Of a DNA stretch of 64,000 nucleotides, positions 1 through 8,456 are shown in pieces. The notes under the pieces are model-generated. The model was not told the origin of the DNA. It saw only the letters and a list, made by a program, of their open reading frames with translations, and ran no database searches. Source of the stretch: an uncultured Pseudomonadales bacterium (GTDB lineage: Bacteria; Pseudomonadota; Gammaproteobacteria; Pseudomonadales; UBA7434). Position numbers and translations under genes: made by a program. Where the stretch lies: the NCBI GenBank assembly GCA_943788835.1, contig CALSRU010000004.1, positions 176,300 through 240,299 on the forward strand, read 5' to 3'. How positions within the stretch are numbered: the first letter of the stretch is position 1; every line of letters starts with the position of its first letter.

Positions 1-443
1 CCTGCTAAGCTCGCCTGATCCGGATGTAACCCAGGCTGCAGTTGCGCATACGCATGCGCATAGGCCGCTATTTCTGTGCTGTTTGTCCATGTGGCGCGCA
101 ATATGTCATCAACCAGCGACGTGGTGGCTTGGAACATTTGCTTCATCGCAATACCGGTAGCAAGATTTGATGTGTAGCGAACACCGAGTCTGGTGGTGGC
201 CGTTTTTAAATTATCAATGGCTTTGCCGCCGCGAAATAGAGGGCTGTTAGCAACCTTGATAACGCGCGCAGCAATGGCAGCGTCCTTTTCTAAGACTTTG
301 CACAATGCATTAACCGTGGTGTCGGGGTTGCGTGCAACCTCGCGGACATTTAGGGCAACTTCAGGCAGCGTCGGTAAAGTGATGCGATCCGTTTTTATCG
401 CATCAAGAATGCTGTCGCGTACGTTGTCTATGATGTCGGCCAT
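1..443 (-). CDS. HDOD domain protein (N-terminal part, cut by window edge)
   Basis: Read on the minus strand from ATG at 443, the frame is open to the window edge, giving about 147 residues. The start MADIIDNVRDSILDAIKTD is followed by TLPTLPEVALNVREVARNP and then KDAAIAARVIKVANSPLFRG, the typical beginning of an HDOD domain (a non-catalytic HD-type output domain in bacterial signalling proteins). Only the N-terminal half is visible, so any partner domain is unknown. The HDOD call is from recognisable motifs; the signalling role is family knowledge and the target is not known. Confidence 0.8.
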   Translation of the reverse strand, partial: MADIIDNVRDSILDAIKTDRITLPTLPEVALNVREVARNPDTTVNALCKVLEKDAAIAARVIKVANSPLFRGGKAIDNLKTATTRLGVRYTSNLATGIAMKQMFQATTSLVDDILRATWTNSTEIAAYAHAYAQLQPGLHPDQASLA

Positions 444-600
444 AACAGTCCAGAAAAAATGGGCAAGAGCATTGTTTGTGAAATGCTCTTGATGAAAACA
501 GTTGAGCGCTAGAGTTTTGCAGTAATCACCTTATCCGCAGCATCACTAGCCTGCTATACCATTTGATTTTTTAACTCACCCGACCTTAGGTAAGCTGAAA

Positions 601-675
601 AACCATCATTATCATTGCATTTTAGCGGCCAGGTTAGGGTTTTGAGCGCCGCCAAAGGCTTGATAATGATTGGTT
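601..675. repeat. Nested inverted repeat between the HDOD gene and ygfZ
   Basis: Positions 601-614 (aaccatcattatca) are complementary to 661-675 (tgataatgattggtt) apart from one extra base. Inside, agcggc at about 624-629 can pair with gccgcc at about 648-653 with one mismatch. On the minus strand the structure lies just after the ygfZ stop and is followed by a short T run, so it may act as a terminator for ygfZ. The rest of the 443-690 gap holds nothing else I recognise. Confidence 0.45.
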
Positions 676-689
676 GCTAGGTAGTAGCA

Positions 690-1787
690 CTAGTTATTAG
701 GTATAGCATAAGGCGGCGGTGTTAGCGTGATGGGGATGGTCAATTTTTTGCCCTGAGTATCGGTCCAGCACAGGTGCAATGAGGCCTCAGCCTCAATCAT
801 AGACAGCTTGATTACCACTAAACCGTGGGCTGCCCCGAGGCTGTTAACCACTGAATTCACGACTTGCCCTGCTACTTGGTCACTGCTATTGCGAATCTCA
901 GCACCGGCAGCAGCGCAGCGAGCGAATTGATCAATAGCTTCAATTCGTGTCAGTTGGGTTATTTCAAACGATGATAACTCCGCGCTAAAGCTCCAGCATC
1001 GGCGCTTGACGCTTCCGCGATACTTCATTCGGGCAATGATTTCTTGTCCCGTGTAGCAGCCCTTCGTGAAGCTGATCCCGTGGATGCAATCAAGGTTGAG
1101 CATTTGCGGAATGAATTCACCGCTAATGTTATCTTCTATAAATCCGACGCCTCGCTGCATGATAATTTTTTGCCAATTGCCGGAGCCTAGCCAGTGCGTG
1201 TGGGTTTGTTCCAGGGCGTCAAGCAGATTATCTAGCTTGTCTCGCGGTATCCAGATGCAGCTGATGAGGTCATCGACCGCCACCTCAGTAATGACGCTTT
1301 GAATGGCCTCATGAGCAAGTATATCTTGCGCATGGGCAGGTGACTCAAGCCCAAAGCAGGCATATTGCGTTGACAGGTTTGTGATGAGGACTTTAGAAAA
1401 AACAGCGTATTTAGCGAGTGCGGTGCATTCCAGTTCGGCCGAAGAGTTGTGCAGTTGCAGCCAGTAATGCTGATCTGCCACTTTGTGCAATAAAAAGTTG
1501 GAGTGCATTCGTCCTTTTGCATCGCAGTGTGCGGCCATCGTGGTTTTTCCGACGGCTAGCGCGTTTACGTCAGCGCTGAGTTGACCCTGTAGAAAAGTCG
1601 TGGCGTCGTCTCCAGATATACAGAGCAAGCCAAGCTGATGCAGTGGTGCAATATGTCGGTGATTGTCAGGTTCGATAGTGGCTAGTGCAGTAGCAAACGA
1701 GTGTGCATTAAATAGTTCGAGCTCCGGTCGATGCTCGTAAAAATGTTGCCAAAAGGAGTCTAAATAAGCGTGTGCTGTTGAATTCAT
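690..1787 (-). CDS. ygfZ: tRNA-modifying protein YgfZ, folate-binding (GcvT-like)
   Basis: 365 residues. The signature KGCYTGQEIIARMKYRG at about residues 240-256 is the hallmark of YgfZ/COG0354, a folate-binding GcvT-like family needed for the activity of some Fe-S enzymes such as the MiaB tRNA methylthiotransferase. N-terminal residues GLLCISGDDATTFLQGQLSA also fit. E. coli YgfZ is somewhat shorter (about 326 aa). It is cytosolic and monocistronic here. It is divergent from sdhE, as in many gammaproteobacteria, so the 1788-2012 gap should hold promoters for both. ATG at 1787 is the first good start. Confidence 0.93.
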   Translation of the reverse strand: MNSTAHAYLDSFWQHFYEHRPELELFNAHSFATALATIEPDNHRHIAPLHQLGLLCISGDDATTFLQGQLSADVNALAVGKTTMAAHCDAKGRMHSNFLLHKVADQHYWLQLHNSSAELECTALAKYAVFSKVLITNLSTQYACFGLESPAHAQDILAHEAIQSVITEVAVDDLISCIWIPRDKLDNLLDALEQTHTHWLGSGNWQKIIMQRGVGFIEDNISGEFIPQMLNLDCIHGISFTKGCYTGQEIIARMKYRGSVKRRCWSFSAELSSFEITQLTRIEAIDQFARCAAAGAEIRNSSDQVAGQVVNSVVNSLGAAHGLVVIKLSMIEAEASLHLCWTDTQGKKLTIPITLTPPPYAIPNN

Positions 1788-2012
1788 GGTCCTAATTTTA
1801 CTGTAAAAAGGAGTTAGATGGGGTTTATTGTTAGTTGATAATAGCAGTAATCAAATAGCCTACTTCGCTTTACTCATTGAAATAAAACGGTGTCTTCGAT
1901 GAGCGCGCCTGTGTAAAATACAGCGTAATATAGGTCCCCGCCTATCAGCCTTAAGCGTTTTTAACGCCCGGCCATTGAAAAGCTTAGTCTTATTAAAGGT
2001 GAGAGATCATTT

Positions 2013-2291
2013 ATGGATGCCTCGGAGCAGGAAAAGATCGACCATAATCGAGCTATCTGGCACAGTCGACGCGGGATGCTTGAGCTTGACTTGGTGCTCG
2101 AGCCTTTTGTCAAGCTGCGCTATCCTGAACTCGACCTCGATACGCAAGCCCGCTATAAGTACTTACTTGAGTGCGAAGACCAGCAATTATTTGATTGGTT
2201 TTTAAAGAAGCAGGCTCCGCCTAGCGGTGAGCTTGCTCAAATGGTAAGTGAAATTTTAGCCTATCAAGCGAGTCGTGAATTGGGCTTTTAG
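2013..2291 (+). CDS. sdhE: FAD assembly factor SdhE
   Basis: 92 residues, the usual size of SdhE/YgfY. The conserved RGxxE motif (RRGMLELD, residues 19-26) is present; this motif is needed for flavinylation of succinate dehydrogenase SdhA and fumarate reductase. The C-terminal acidic helix region (LLECEDQQLFDWF) also matches the family. A longer overlapping frame at 1975 is out of frame and is not the gene. The neighbour ygfX follows 108 bases downstream, the standard pairing. Confidence 0.95.
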   Translation: MDASEQEKIDHNRAIWHSRRGMLELDLVLEPFVKLRYPELDLDTQARYKYLLECEDQQLFDWFLKKQAPPSGELAQMVSEILAYQASRELGF

Positions 2292-2399
2292 ATAACGCGC
2301 ACTCACGAGTTGTAAGGGTCGCGGCGCAGGCGCTCGCAGTGCGTTTAACAAAGCGTCAAATGATAATTTAGCGTTAAACACAGGCAACGGATTGCTGGC

Positions 2400-2831
2400 A
2401 TGGATGACAACGTTTTTATTTTCACCCGCTCTCGACTTAGTTGGGTCTGTTTGTTGGGGGTTTATTGCTCGGCTTTTGTTTTAGTGATCGCAAAGCTTCC
2501 CGGCAGTTGGCAGGGGGCGCTGTGTATGCTTACTTTTTTGCTGATTTTCGTTCTAGACATTTACCGCTGTGGGTTGTTGGGGGTTGCTCGTCCTGGAGGT
2601 GTTAAACTCTACGATCAGAGCTGGCAATTGCTCCTCAATGATCAGTGGCAGCGAGTCGATTGCGCCGTCTATTATCGTTGCTTCTTTTTTTTAATGTTGC
2701 AGTGGCGCGATAACTCGTCAATGCGGTCGCGCTATTGTGTGATTTGGCGTGACGCTCTTACGCCTGAGCAGTGGGTGCTTTTGCGAATGTATTTGGTTTT
2801 GTTGCCGGCCGCAAAAGTAAGTTGCCATTAA
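2400..2831 (+). CDS. YgfX-like inner-membrane protein (CptA family)
   Basis: 143 residues with two adjacent hydrophobic segments at about residues 14-32 and 38-58, then a soluble C-terminal part. This topology, the length and the position right after sdhE match the YgfX/CptA family, described in E. coli as a membrane protein affecting cell shape proteins. Sequence conservation in this family is low, so the call rests on context and topology. Its 3' end abuts the convergent nadB end with one base between. The toxin role proposed for E. coli CptA should not be assumed here. Confidence 0.7.
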   Translation: MDDNVFIFTRSRLSWVCLLGVYCSAFVLVIAKLPGSWQGALCMLTFLLIFVLDIYRCGLLGVARPGGVKLYDQSWQLLLNDQWQRVDCAVYYRCFFFLMLQWRDNSSMRSRYCVIWRDALTPEQWVLLRMYLVLLPAAKVSCH

Positions 2832-2832
2832 A

Positions 2833-4482
2833 CTAATCGTGATAGTTTGGCGGAAATAGGACCGTGTTGTGGCCATGCGCATCGGTTTTCGGGTGATCGA
2901 TTGTGAAGTGTAGGCCGCGGCTTTCTTTTCGGCGTATGGCCGATTCAATGATTAACTCTGCCACTTGGGCTAGGTTTCGCAACTCGATAAGGTCGTTAGT
3001 TACGCGGTAATGGCTGTAGTATTCGGCAATTTCGCTGCGCAGTAATTTAACTCGATGTTGAGCGCGCGCAAGCCGCTTGTTGCTCCGCACAATTCCCACA
3101 TAATTCCACATAAAGCGCCGCAGTTCGTCCCAGTTGTGGGAAATAATGACGTCTTCATCTGAATCGGTAACCTGAGATTCATCCCAGTAGGGTGGCGCCG
3201 TTAGCCACTGGGTGGAGGTCAACTTGCCCAAGATATCGTTGGCGCTAGCTTGGGCGTACACAACACACTCCAATAGAGAGTTACTGGCCATGCGGTTGGC
3301 GCCATGCAGCCCTGTAAAACTGGTCTCGCCAATCGCGTACAGATTCTCTATATCGGTGCTGCCGCGATCATCGACCATGATGCCGCCACAGGTGTAGTGA
3401 GCAGCCGGTACCACGGGTATGGGTTCACGCGTCATGTCTATGCCTAAGTCGAGGCAGCGCTGATAGATCGTTGGGAAGTGATCGATGATGAAGTCTGAGT
3501 CGCGATGACTAATATCGATATAGACACAATCACTTCCCAGTCGCTTCATTTCATGATCGATGGCTCTTGCCACTATGTCGCGCGGCGCTAATTCGGCGCG
3601 CGCATCAAAATCAGGCATGAATTGATGGCCGTTGGATAAAAGTAGCTTGCCGCCTTCGCCGCGGACCGCTTCGCTAATTAAAAATGATTTTGCTTGCGGA
3701 TGGTACAGGCAGGTAGGGTGAAATTGATTGAATTCCATGTTGGCCACGCGGCAACCTGCGCGCCAAGCCATGGCGATGCCGTCGCCGCTAGCGCCATCGG
3801 GATTACTGGTATACAAATAGACCTTGCTAGCCCCGCCTGTGGCCAGCACAACAAAGCGAGCATGCAAAGTGATGACTTGTTGAGTGCTGCAGTCTAGGAC
3901 ATGCACGCCAGTGCAAACCGGTTTGGGTAAGTCTCGCTCTACGATCAGGTCGATCGCAACATGATCTTCAAGGGTTTCAATGGATGGGTGTGCGCCTAGG
4001 TTTCCGAGCAGCGTTGTAGACACGGCTTGTCCGGTGGCATCTTTAGCATGGATGATGCGGCGGCTGCTATGGCCGCCTTCGCGGGTGAGGTGATAATTAT
4101 TTTCACTTTGAGTGTGGCTTTCATTACTGCCATGAATAGGGGCTGATGTGGCCTGCACGTTCTCTTGTTGACGTGTGAACGGTACCCCTTGATCGACTAA
4201 CCAGTCAATTGCACTACGGCTATTTTCAACAGTGAAGCGCACGGCATCTTCGTCGCAAAGGCCGGCTCCAGCGCGCAGTGTATCGTTGCAATGTGACTCG
4301 ACACTGTCAGTTGCATCGAGTACCGCAGCAATCCCGCCTTGGGCATATCGGGTCGAACCCTCGGCCAAGTCGGTTTTGGATATGACGGCGATCTTGGCAT
4401 GGCCGGCAAGTGCGAGGGCAACTGTTGAACCGGCAGCGCCGCTTCCAATTACAACCACATCATATTGACGAGTAATATTCAT
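2833..4482 (-). CDS. nadB: L-aspartate oxidase
   Basis: 549 residues. This flavoenzyme oxidises L-aspartate to iminoaspartate, the first step of de novo NAD synthesis. The N-terminal dinucleotide-binding motif [19 protein letters not shown] is at about residues 10-28. Typical succinate dehydrogenase/NadB-family motifs follow: [33 protein letters not shown] and [15 protein letters not shown]. The C-terminal helical region (about 420-549) is of the usual length. nadB next to rpoE in divergent orientation is a conserved gammaproteobacterial arrangement. nadA and nadC are not in the window. Confidence 0.96.
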   Translation of the reverse strand: MNITRQYDVVVIGSGAAGSTVALALAGHAKIAVISKTDLAEGSTRYAQGGIAAVLDATDSVESHCNDTLRAGAGLCDEDAVRFTVENSRSAIDWLVDQGVPFTRQQENVQATSAPIHGSNESHTQSENNYHLTREGGHSSRRIIHAKDATGQAVSTTLLGNLGAHPSIETLEDHVAIDLIVERDLPKPVCTGVHVLDCSTQQVITLHARFVVLATGGASKVYLYTSNPDGASGDGIAMAWRAGCRVANMEFNQFHPTCLYHPQAKSFLISEAVRGEGGKLLLSNGHQFMPDFDARAELAPRDIVARAIDHEMKRLGSDCVYIDISHRDSDFIIDHFPTIYQRCLDLGIDMTREPIPVVPAAHYTCGGIMVDDRGSTDIENLYAIGETSFTGLHGANRMASNSLLECVVYAQASANDILGKLTSTQWLTAPPYWDESQVTDSDEDVIISHNWDELRRFMWNYVGIVRSNKRLARAQHRVKLLRSEIAEYYSHYRVTNDLIELRNLAQVAELIIESAIRRKESRGLHFTIDHPKTDAHGHNTVLFPPNYHD

Positions 4483-4646
4483 TGTTGAGAGTTTCTAAAG
4501 TTCGCGATTGATAAATATACAAACTGGGAGTGCGTTACCCTGTTTGCTGGGATCGGCTTGTCACCCTTACTGGGTTGAAGGCGCGGTGTTTGTTATGATG
4601 CATTGATGGGTTCTGGGCGAGCAATCACATAAAACCGTTGCATGGT

Positions 4647-4673
4647 GAACTCTATGGCATGTTAATGGTCACA
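4647..4673 (+). promoter_or_regulatory. Candidate autoregulatory sigma-E promoter of rpoE
   Basis: GAACTC (4647-4652), 16-base spacer, TCACA (4669-4673) resembles the sigma-E consensus GAACTT-N16-TCTGA. Sigma-E genes are usually autoregulated. The match is imperfect in both boxes and it lies about 360 bases before the start codon, so this is a weak candidate. Confidence 0.25.
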
Positions 4674-4971
4674 GTCACTCGAAACAATAGGGCTTGGGCT
4701 TTTCATTGCGCCTTAGTGAAATGGAGTGTATGGCCCAGAGCACTTATAGATGGCCGGCTAATGTCGCCGCTCGAGCATAGACAAAGTAAGACAAGGCCAC
4801 CTATTATAAGGCCCAGAATAACGGACAGACGCAACAAATAATTGGATACGTGCCCTGTGCACATTAAACAATCCTCGAAGGCCAGGTTTCGCGGGCACAG
4901 CCAGCATAGTGGCAAAGGAGCTACCCGATCATTAAGTGGATTCATAGCAGCACTTGTTCATGTGTCATTGG

Positions 4972-4989
4972 CATGGGCTTTAGCCCATG
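4972..4989. repeat. 8-bp perfect inverted repeat in rpoE leader
   Basis: CATGGGCT, a two-base loop TT, then AGCCCATG. It sits 42 bases upstream of the rpoE ATG. It could be an operator half-site pair or an RNA hairpin in the leader. No T run follows, so it is not a simple terminator. Confidence 0.4.
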
Positions 4990-5031
4990 TTTGGCAGGCC
5001 GGTTGAATACTACCTTTATGGATATTCTGCC

Positions 5032-5601
5032 ATGAGCCAAACAGATGCGCAGTTGGTGGCCAGGGTGCAGCAAGGTGATAAGCGCGCGTTCGATCTGCTC
5101 GTGCTTAAATACCAGCATAAAATCCATAGTTTAGTGGCCCGCTACGTGCGCTCGGCAGAAGTTCAAGATGTGGCACAGGAGGCTTTTATAAAAGCTTACA
5201 GGGCGATCAACAAATTTCGAGCCGAAAGCGCTTTTTATACGTGGTTGTATCGCATAGCGGTTAATACGGCCAAAAATCACTTGGTATCGCGTTCGCGGCG
5301 CCCACCCGACACCGATGTTGATGTTGCTGAGTCGGATGATTATGCCGGTGCTAATGTGTTGCAAGATATCGAAACGCCCGAAGCTAGGCTGCACGGTGAC
5401 GAGGTGGCTGCTGCCGTCCGGCGCGCGCTGCATAATTTACCCGAGGACCTCAGGACGGCGGTAACTTTGCGAGAATTTGACGGTCTGAGCTACGAAGATA
5501 TAGCCGATGTAATGTCCTGTCCGGTGGGCACTGTGCGTTCGCGCATTTTTCGCGCTCGTGAGGCAATCGATAAATCGGTGGGTCCGATGTTAGATTCTTG
5601 A
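5032..5601 (+). CDS. rpoE: RNA polymerase sigma factor RpoE (AlgU)
   Basis: 189 residues from the ATG at 5032 (MSQTDAQLVARVQQGDKRAF), matching the E. coli RpoE and Pseudomonas AlgU N-termini. An upstream in-frame ATG at 4987 would add 15 residues with no family counterpart. Region 2 is seen in QDVAQEAFIKAYRAINKF and TWLYRIAVNTAKN; region 4 in LREFDGLSYEDIADVM and VGTVRSRIFRAREAI. It directs transcription of envelope-stress genes and is held inactive by the anti-sigma factor encoded next, 71 bases downstream. Confidence 0.97.
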   Translation: MSQTDAQLVARVQQGDKRAFDLLVLKYQHKIHSLVARYVRSAEVQDVAQEAFIKAYRAINKFRAESAFYTWLYRIAVNTAKNHLVSRSRRPPDTDVDVAESDDYAGANVLQDIETPEARLHGDEVAAAVRRALHNLPEDLRTAVTLREFDGLSYEDIADVMSCPVGTVRSRIFRAREAIDKSVGPMLDS

Positions 5602-5672
5602 CTCTATCTGGCAGTGGCCAGTATTTACTTAAAGCCGCTATTTTTTATTATTAATAGAACCGGGACAACCCT

Positions 5673-6314
5673 ATGAATGACCAGCTTGATTCTCAGTTAT
5701 CGGCGCTATCTGACGGTGAAATGACTGAACTTGAACTACGCAACGTACTCAAGCAGCTTGAAAATTGTAGTGAGGCTGAGCGAGCCATCCAGCTGAAAAA
5801 GTGGAGTCGGTATCAGCTGTTTTCTGAGGTATTGAGGGATGAGCGAGGCAGTCATGTAGCGCAGGCAAACTTTGCCACAGTCGTTGCTGAGGCAATTGCG
5901 CAGGAGCCCTCACATTTGCAGACAGGTGCAGACGATTCGCTAGGACTTGATGCGTCTGGCATAGCTGCAAGCTCAGGCGGCACACCTTTGTGGTCGCGCT
6001 TTGCCGTGGCGGCTACGGTGACCTTAGCGGTGATTGTTGGTGTTCAGCAATATCAATTAAATGGGGCTGGGGTAGGGTCAAGCACGCTCGCCTCTGATGA
6101 CACCTCGAGCTATGTGGCTACGCCGGCCGGTGAAGCAGTAGCCATGCAAGTTAATGAGCAGCGGGCCAGCGCTAAAACCGATTTTGAGAGCGATAATTTG
6201 CGCGCACAAGAGCGTTTGCATGAATACCTGCTTGAACACGCTAACCATGCCGCCCGTCAAAACGGACAGGGCATTGTTCCTTTCGCCAGAGTAGCCAACT
6301 TTGAAGAGGATTGA
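5673..6314 (+). CDS. rseA: Anti-sigma-E factor RseA (MucA)
   Basis: 213 residues. The N-terminal cytoplasmic domain begins MNDQLDSQLSALSDGEMTELELR, typical of the RseA/MucA sigma-binding domain. A single membrane helix (RFAVAATVTLAVIVGVQQY) lies at about residues 110-128, followed by a periplasmic tail. It sequesters RpoE at the inner membrane and is destroyed by regulated proteolysis under envelope stress. Gene order rpoE-rseA-rseB-rseC confirms the identity. The stretch between helix and C-terminus is Ala/Ser-rich and poorly conserved, as usual. Confidence 0.94.
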   Translation: MNDQLDSQLSALSDGEMTELELRNVLKQLENCSEAERAIQLKKWSRYQLFSEVLRDERGSHVAQANFATVVAEAIAQEPSHLQTGADDSLGLDASGIAASSGGTPLWSRFAVAATVTLAVIVGVQQYQLNGAGVGSSTLASDDTSSYVATPAGEAVAMQVNEQRASAKTDFESDNLRAQERLHEYLLEHANHAARQNGQGIVPFARVANFEED

Positions 6315-6459
6315 TGGGCCGTTGTGCTGCATCGCTAAAAATTAATGAAACATTCCCCACTCAACAGTGCGTCCATCTTATGATGAATATGTTCGTATGA
6401 TTATTCCCTTGATAGTTAGTACATCGCGCAAAAACAATTTCACGCGGGTCGTTTTGGCA

Positions 6460-7455
6460 ATGCGTGTGTGCGTTTTTGTGGGCTGCTTCTTGCTTGCCTC
6501 GGTGTCATTTGCCTCGGAAGATCCGGAGCAGTGGTTGATGGATATGAGCGACAACTCGGCGCAACTTAATTACAGCGGTAATCTTGTTTATACACAGGGT
6601 AGCCGCATGGACACTATGCGCATTTATCATGCCATAAAAGAGGGCGTTCAGCATGAAAGGCTGGTGCATATGAGCGGCCAGCATCGAGAATTTATTCGGC
6701 GTGGCAGTAGTGTTGTTTATATCGATGCGGTGAACGGTATGACCAGCCTAGATGCGCAGGCTGGTGGTGCCGGTGACTATTTTTCCGAATCGGATTTTTC
6801 AAGTGGTTATTCTGCGCGCTTTGCTGCTCTGCGCGAACCGTATGAAGTGTCTTTTGATGGGCATGATCGCGTTGCTGGCAGGGCTGTAGCATTGATTACA
6901 TTGATGCCGAAAGATAATTATCGACATGGCTTTCAGCTGGCATTAGATAAGTCGACTAAATTGTTATTGCGCTCATTGATGATGGACGCCGACCGCACGG
7001 TGCTTGAGCGGTTTGAATATACGCAAATTGATATTGGCACTGAAATAGCCGATGCCGATTTGGCTCCCGAGGTACTAAAAAAGCAGGCCAGTAAGCCGCT
7101 CGAACAAGATCAAAAAAAACCTCGAGCTCAATCGCGCCAGCATGCTAGCTCAGCTTCTTGGCATGTTGGGTGGGTGCCGCCGGCGTTCACTCTGGCGAGT
7201 GACGATCGAGTATTGGGACCAGATCCTGGTCACGATCGGCCTTTAATGTATAGTGACGGCCTGACAGCATTTAGTGTGTTTGTTGAAGATAATGCGGATC
7301 TTGGGCAGCATTCGCGGCGGCGCGGTGCAACGATGGCTCATACGCTGGCTAAAGAAGATAGGAAGGGGCTTTTTAGCGTCACAGTGGTTGGTGAGATCCC
7401 GCTAGTAGCAGCAGAAAAAATTGCTAATTCTGTTACGCGAGCAAAAGTAAAATAG
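6460..7455 (+). CDS. rseB: Sigma-E regulatory protein RseB (MucB)
   Basis: From the ATG at 6460 the product is 331 residues with a clear signal peptide (MRVCVFVGCFLLASVSFASE); the frame is open back to 6367, but the extra 31 residues are basic and unlike the family. The mature part starts DPEQWLMDMSDNSAQLNYSG, the usual start of the MucB/RseB lipoprotein-fold domain, and contains LVYTQGSRMDTMRIYH. It is periplasmic, binds the RseA periplasmic tail and shields it from DegS-type cleavage. Position after rseA supports the call. Confidence 0.93.
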   Translation: MRVCVFVGCFLLASVSFASEDPEQWLMDMSDNSAQLNYSGNLVYTQGSRMDTMRIYHAIKEGVQHERLVHMSGQHREFIRRGSSVVYIDAVNGMTSLDAQAGGAGDYFSESDFSSGYSARFAALREPYEVSFDGHDRVAGRAVALITLMPKDNYRHGFQLALDKSTKLLLRSLMMDADRTVLERFEYTQIDIGTEIADADLAPEVLKKQASKPLEQDQKKPRAQSRQHASSASWHVGWVPPAFTLASDDRVLGPDPGHDRPLMYSDGLTAFSVFVEDNADLGQHSRRRGATMAHTLAKEDRKGLFSVTVVGEIPLVAAEKIANSVTRAKVK

Positions 7456-7673
7456 TAGATTTGCTGCTGGGTGAGTTAAGAACATAGATGATGCAGGCTA
7501 GCCGATTTGGGTTGTTTTTTAATGACCACAGATACGGGTCAATTTAAGAGGCCGAGAATCAACCGCTTTTTTAAGAGAGTGCCCTGGGTACAATGCAGAC
7601 TTTAGGAACCGATAACGAGCCATTGCCGGCAACGCGCGCTGCGCCGGAATCATTGCCAGCTGAGGTGGTTGGA

Positions 7674-8138
7674 ATGACCATAGAGCGTGCGTGCGTAGTG
7701 TCCGTTGAACAAACATCAACGCGCGGACAAAGCCTCGTTTGGCTGGAAGCATTTCGGCGTTCGACGTGTGGCGATTGCGCGGCACAGGATACTTGTGGCC
7801 AAGGCGTCTTAGGGCGTTGGTTCGCTAGAAAGCAACGCTATTATAGTGTGCGCTGTCCTACTAATCGCGCCGGATTGCTGACTGTGGGTCAGTGGGTTGA
7901 GGTGGGCATTCCTGATGGCGTATTAGTCAGAGCTGCACTGATGGCCTATCTACTCCCAATTGCTGGTCTTTTGTTGGCGGCAGCCATTGCCGATTGGCTA
8001 CAGTTGGCCGATTGGGTGGTTGCATGTTCGGGTTTATTGGGGCTCGGAGCAGGTTTGCCAGTTGGGCGAGTTTGGGGCGAGCGACTAGTGGCAAACGGTG
8101 CCGCTGAGCCAACTTTGTTGGAATCTGTAGTTAGCTGA
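7674..8138 (+). CDS. rseC: RseC/MucC family integral membrane protein
   Basis: 154 residues from ATG 7674, which has GAGG eight bases upstream; the frame also has an earlier start at 7593 that would add 27 residues. The cysteine cluster STCGDCAAQDTCGQGVLGRW at about residues 24-43 is the RseC signature, and two adjacent hydrophobic segments follow (ALMAYLLPIAGLLLAAAIADW and the next LVVACSGLLGLGAG-like stretch). In E. coli RseC is also implicated in SoxR reduction. It is the last gene of the rpoE operon. Confidence 0.88.
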   Translation: MTIERACVVSVEQTSTRGQSLVWLEAFRRSTCGDCAAQDTCGQGVLGRWFARKQRYYSVRCPTNRAGLLTVGQWVEVGIPDGVLVRAALMAYLLPIAGLLLAAAIADWLQLADWVVACSGLLGLGAGLPVGRVWGERLVANGAAEPTLLESVVS

Positions 8139-8456
8139 GGCTCTGGTCGGTTTTTTTGCAACCGCGCGAGACGCCTAGGCAGGCGGCCGGTGTCTCTTCT
8201 ACCCGGTAAAAGTCCAACTATGTTCAGCAAACGCAAATAGCATCGCTGTGGGGCTTGATATACAATCCCACGCAAATTCCCCCGCAGCAGTTCTGCCATT
8301 TGTCGGCCCAAAGATCTCTGGGTTGCAAGGCTAATTGCCTGCGAAATTAGTTATTGAAATTAGGCGCCTTGAAATCAACCTATCTATGCTACACATCCCG
8401 TTTTGCCCGCGTAATTGCTTATCGTTGCCATATCTTGGCCTAGGGTTTTAGTCGTT
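8139..8456. other. 318-base gap between rseC and lepA
   Basis: Pseudomonads often carry a periplasmic protease gene (mucD) here; it is absent. The stretch holds no supported gene and presumably carries the lepA-operon promoter. A weak -10-like tacaat lies near 8264, and a 6-bp inverted repeat (ctaatt/aattag) is at 8331-8350. Nothing else stands out. Confidence 0.5.

Larger units (their letters stand above)
4483..5031. other. 549-base nadB/rpoE divergent intergenic region
   Basis: No supported gene. It must hold the nadB promoter and the rpoE operon promoter(s). A candidate sigma-E-type promoter is GAACTC at 4647-4652, a 16-base spacer, then TCACA at 4669. A short hairpin, CATGGGCT-TT-AGCCCATG, lies at 4972-4989, 42 bases before the rpoE start. 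Short open frames on both strands lack a ribosome-binding site or recognisable similarity. Confidence 0.5.

Noticed and set aside
193..492. 99-codon plus-strand frame at the window start
   Set aside because: It is the complement of the HDOD gene, whose minus-strand frame has clear domain motifs.
4703..4945. 80-codon minus-strand frame with a hydrophobic segment before rpoE
   Set aside because: No ribosome-binding site, no known family, and it lies inside the nadB/rpoE regulatory region. A small membrane protein cannot be fully excluded.
7946..8311. 121-codon minus-strand frame opposite rseC
   Set aside because: Arg-rich shadow of rseC and its downstream gap.
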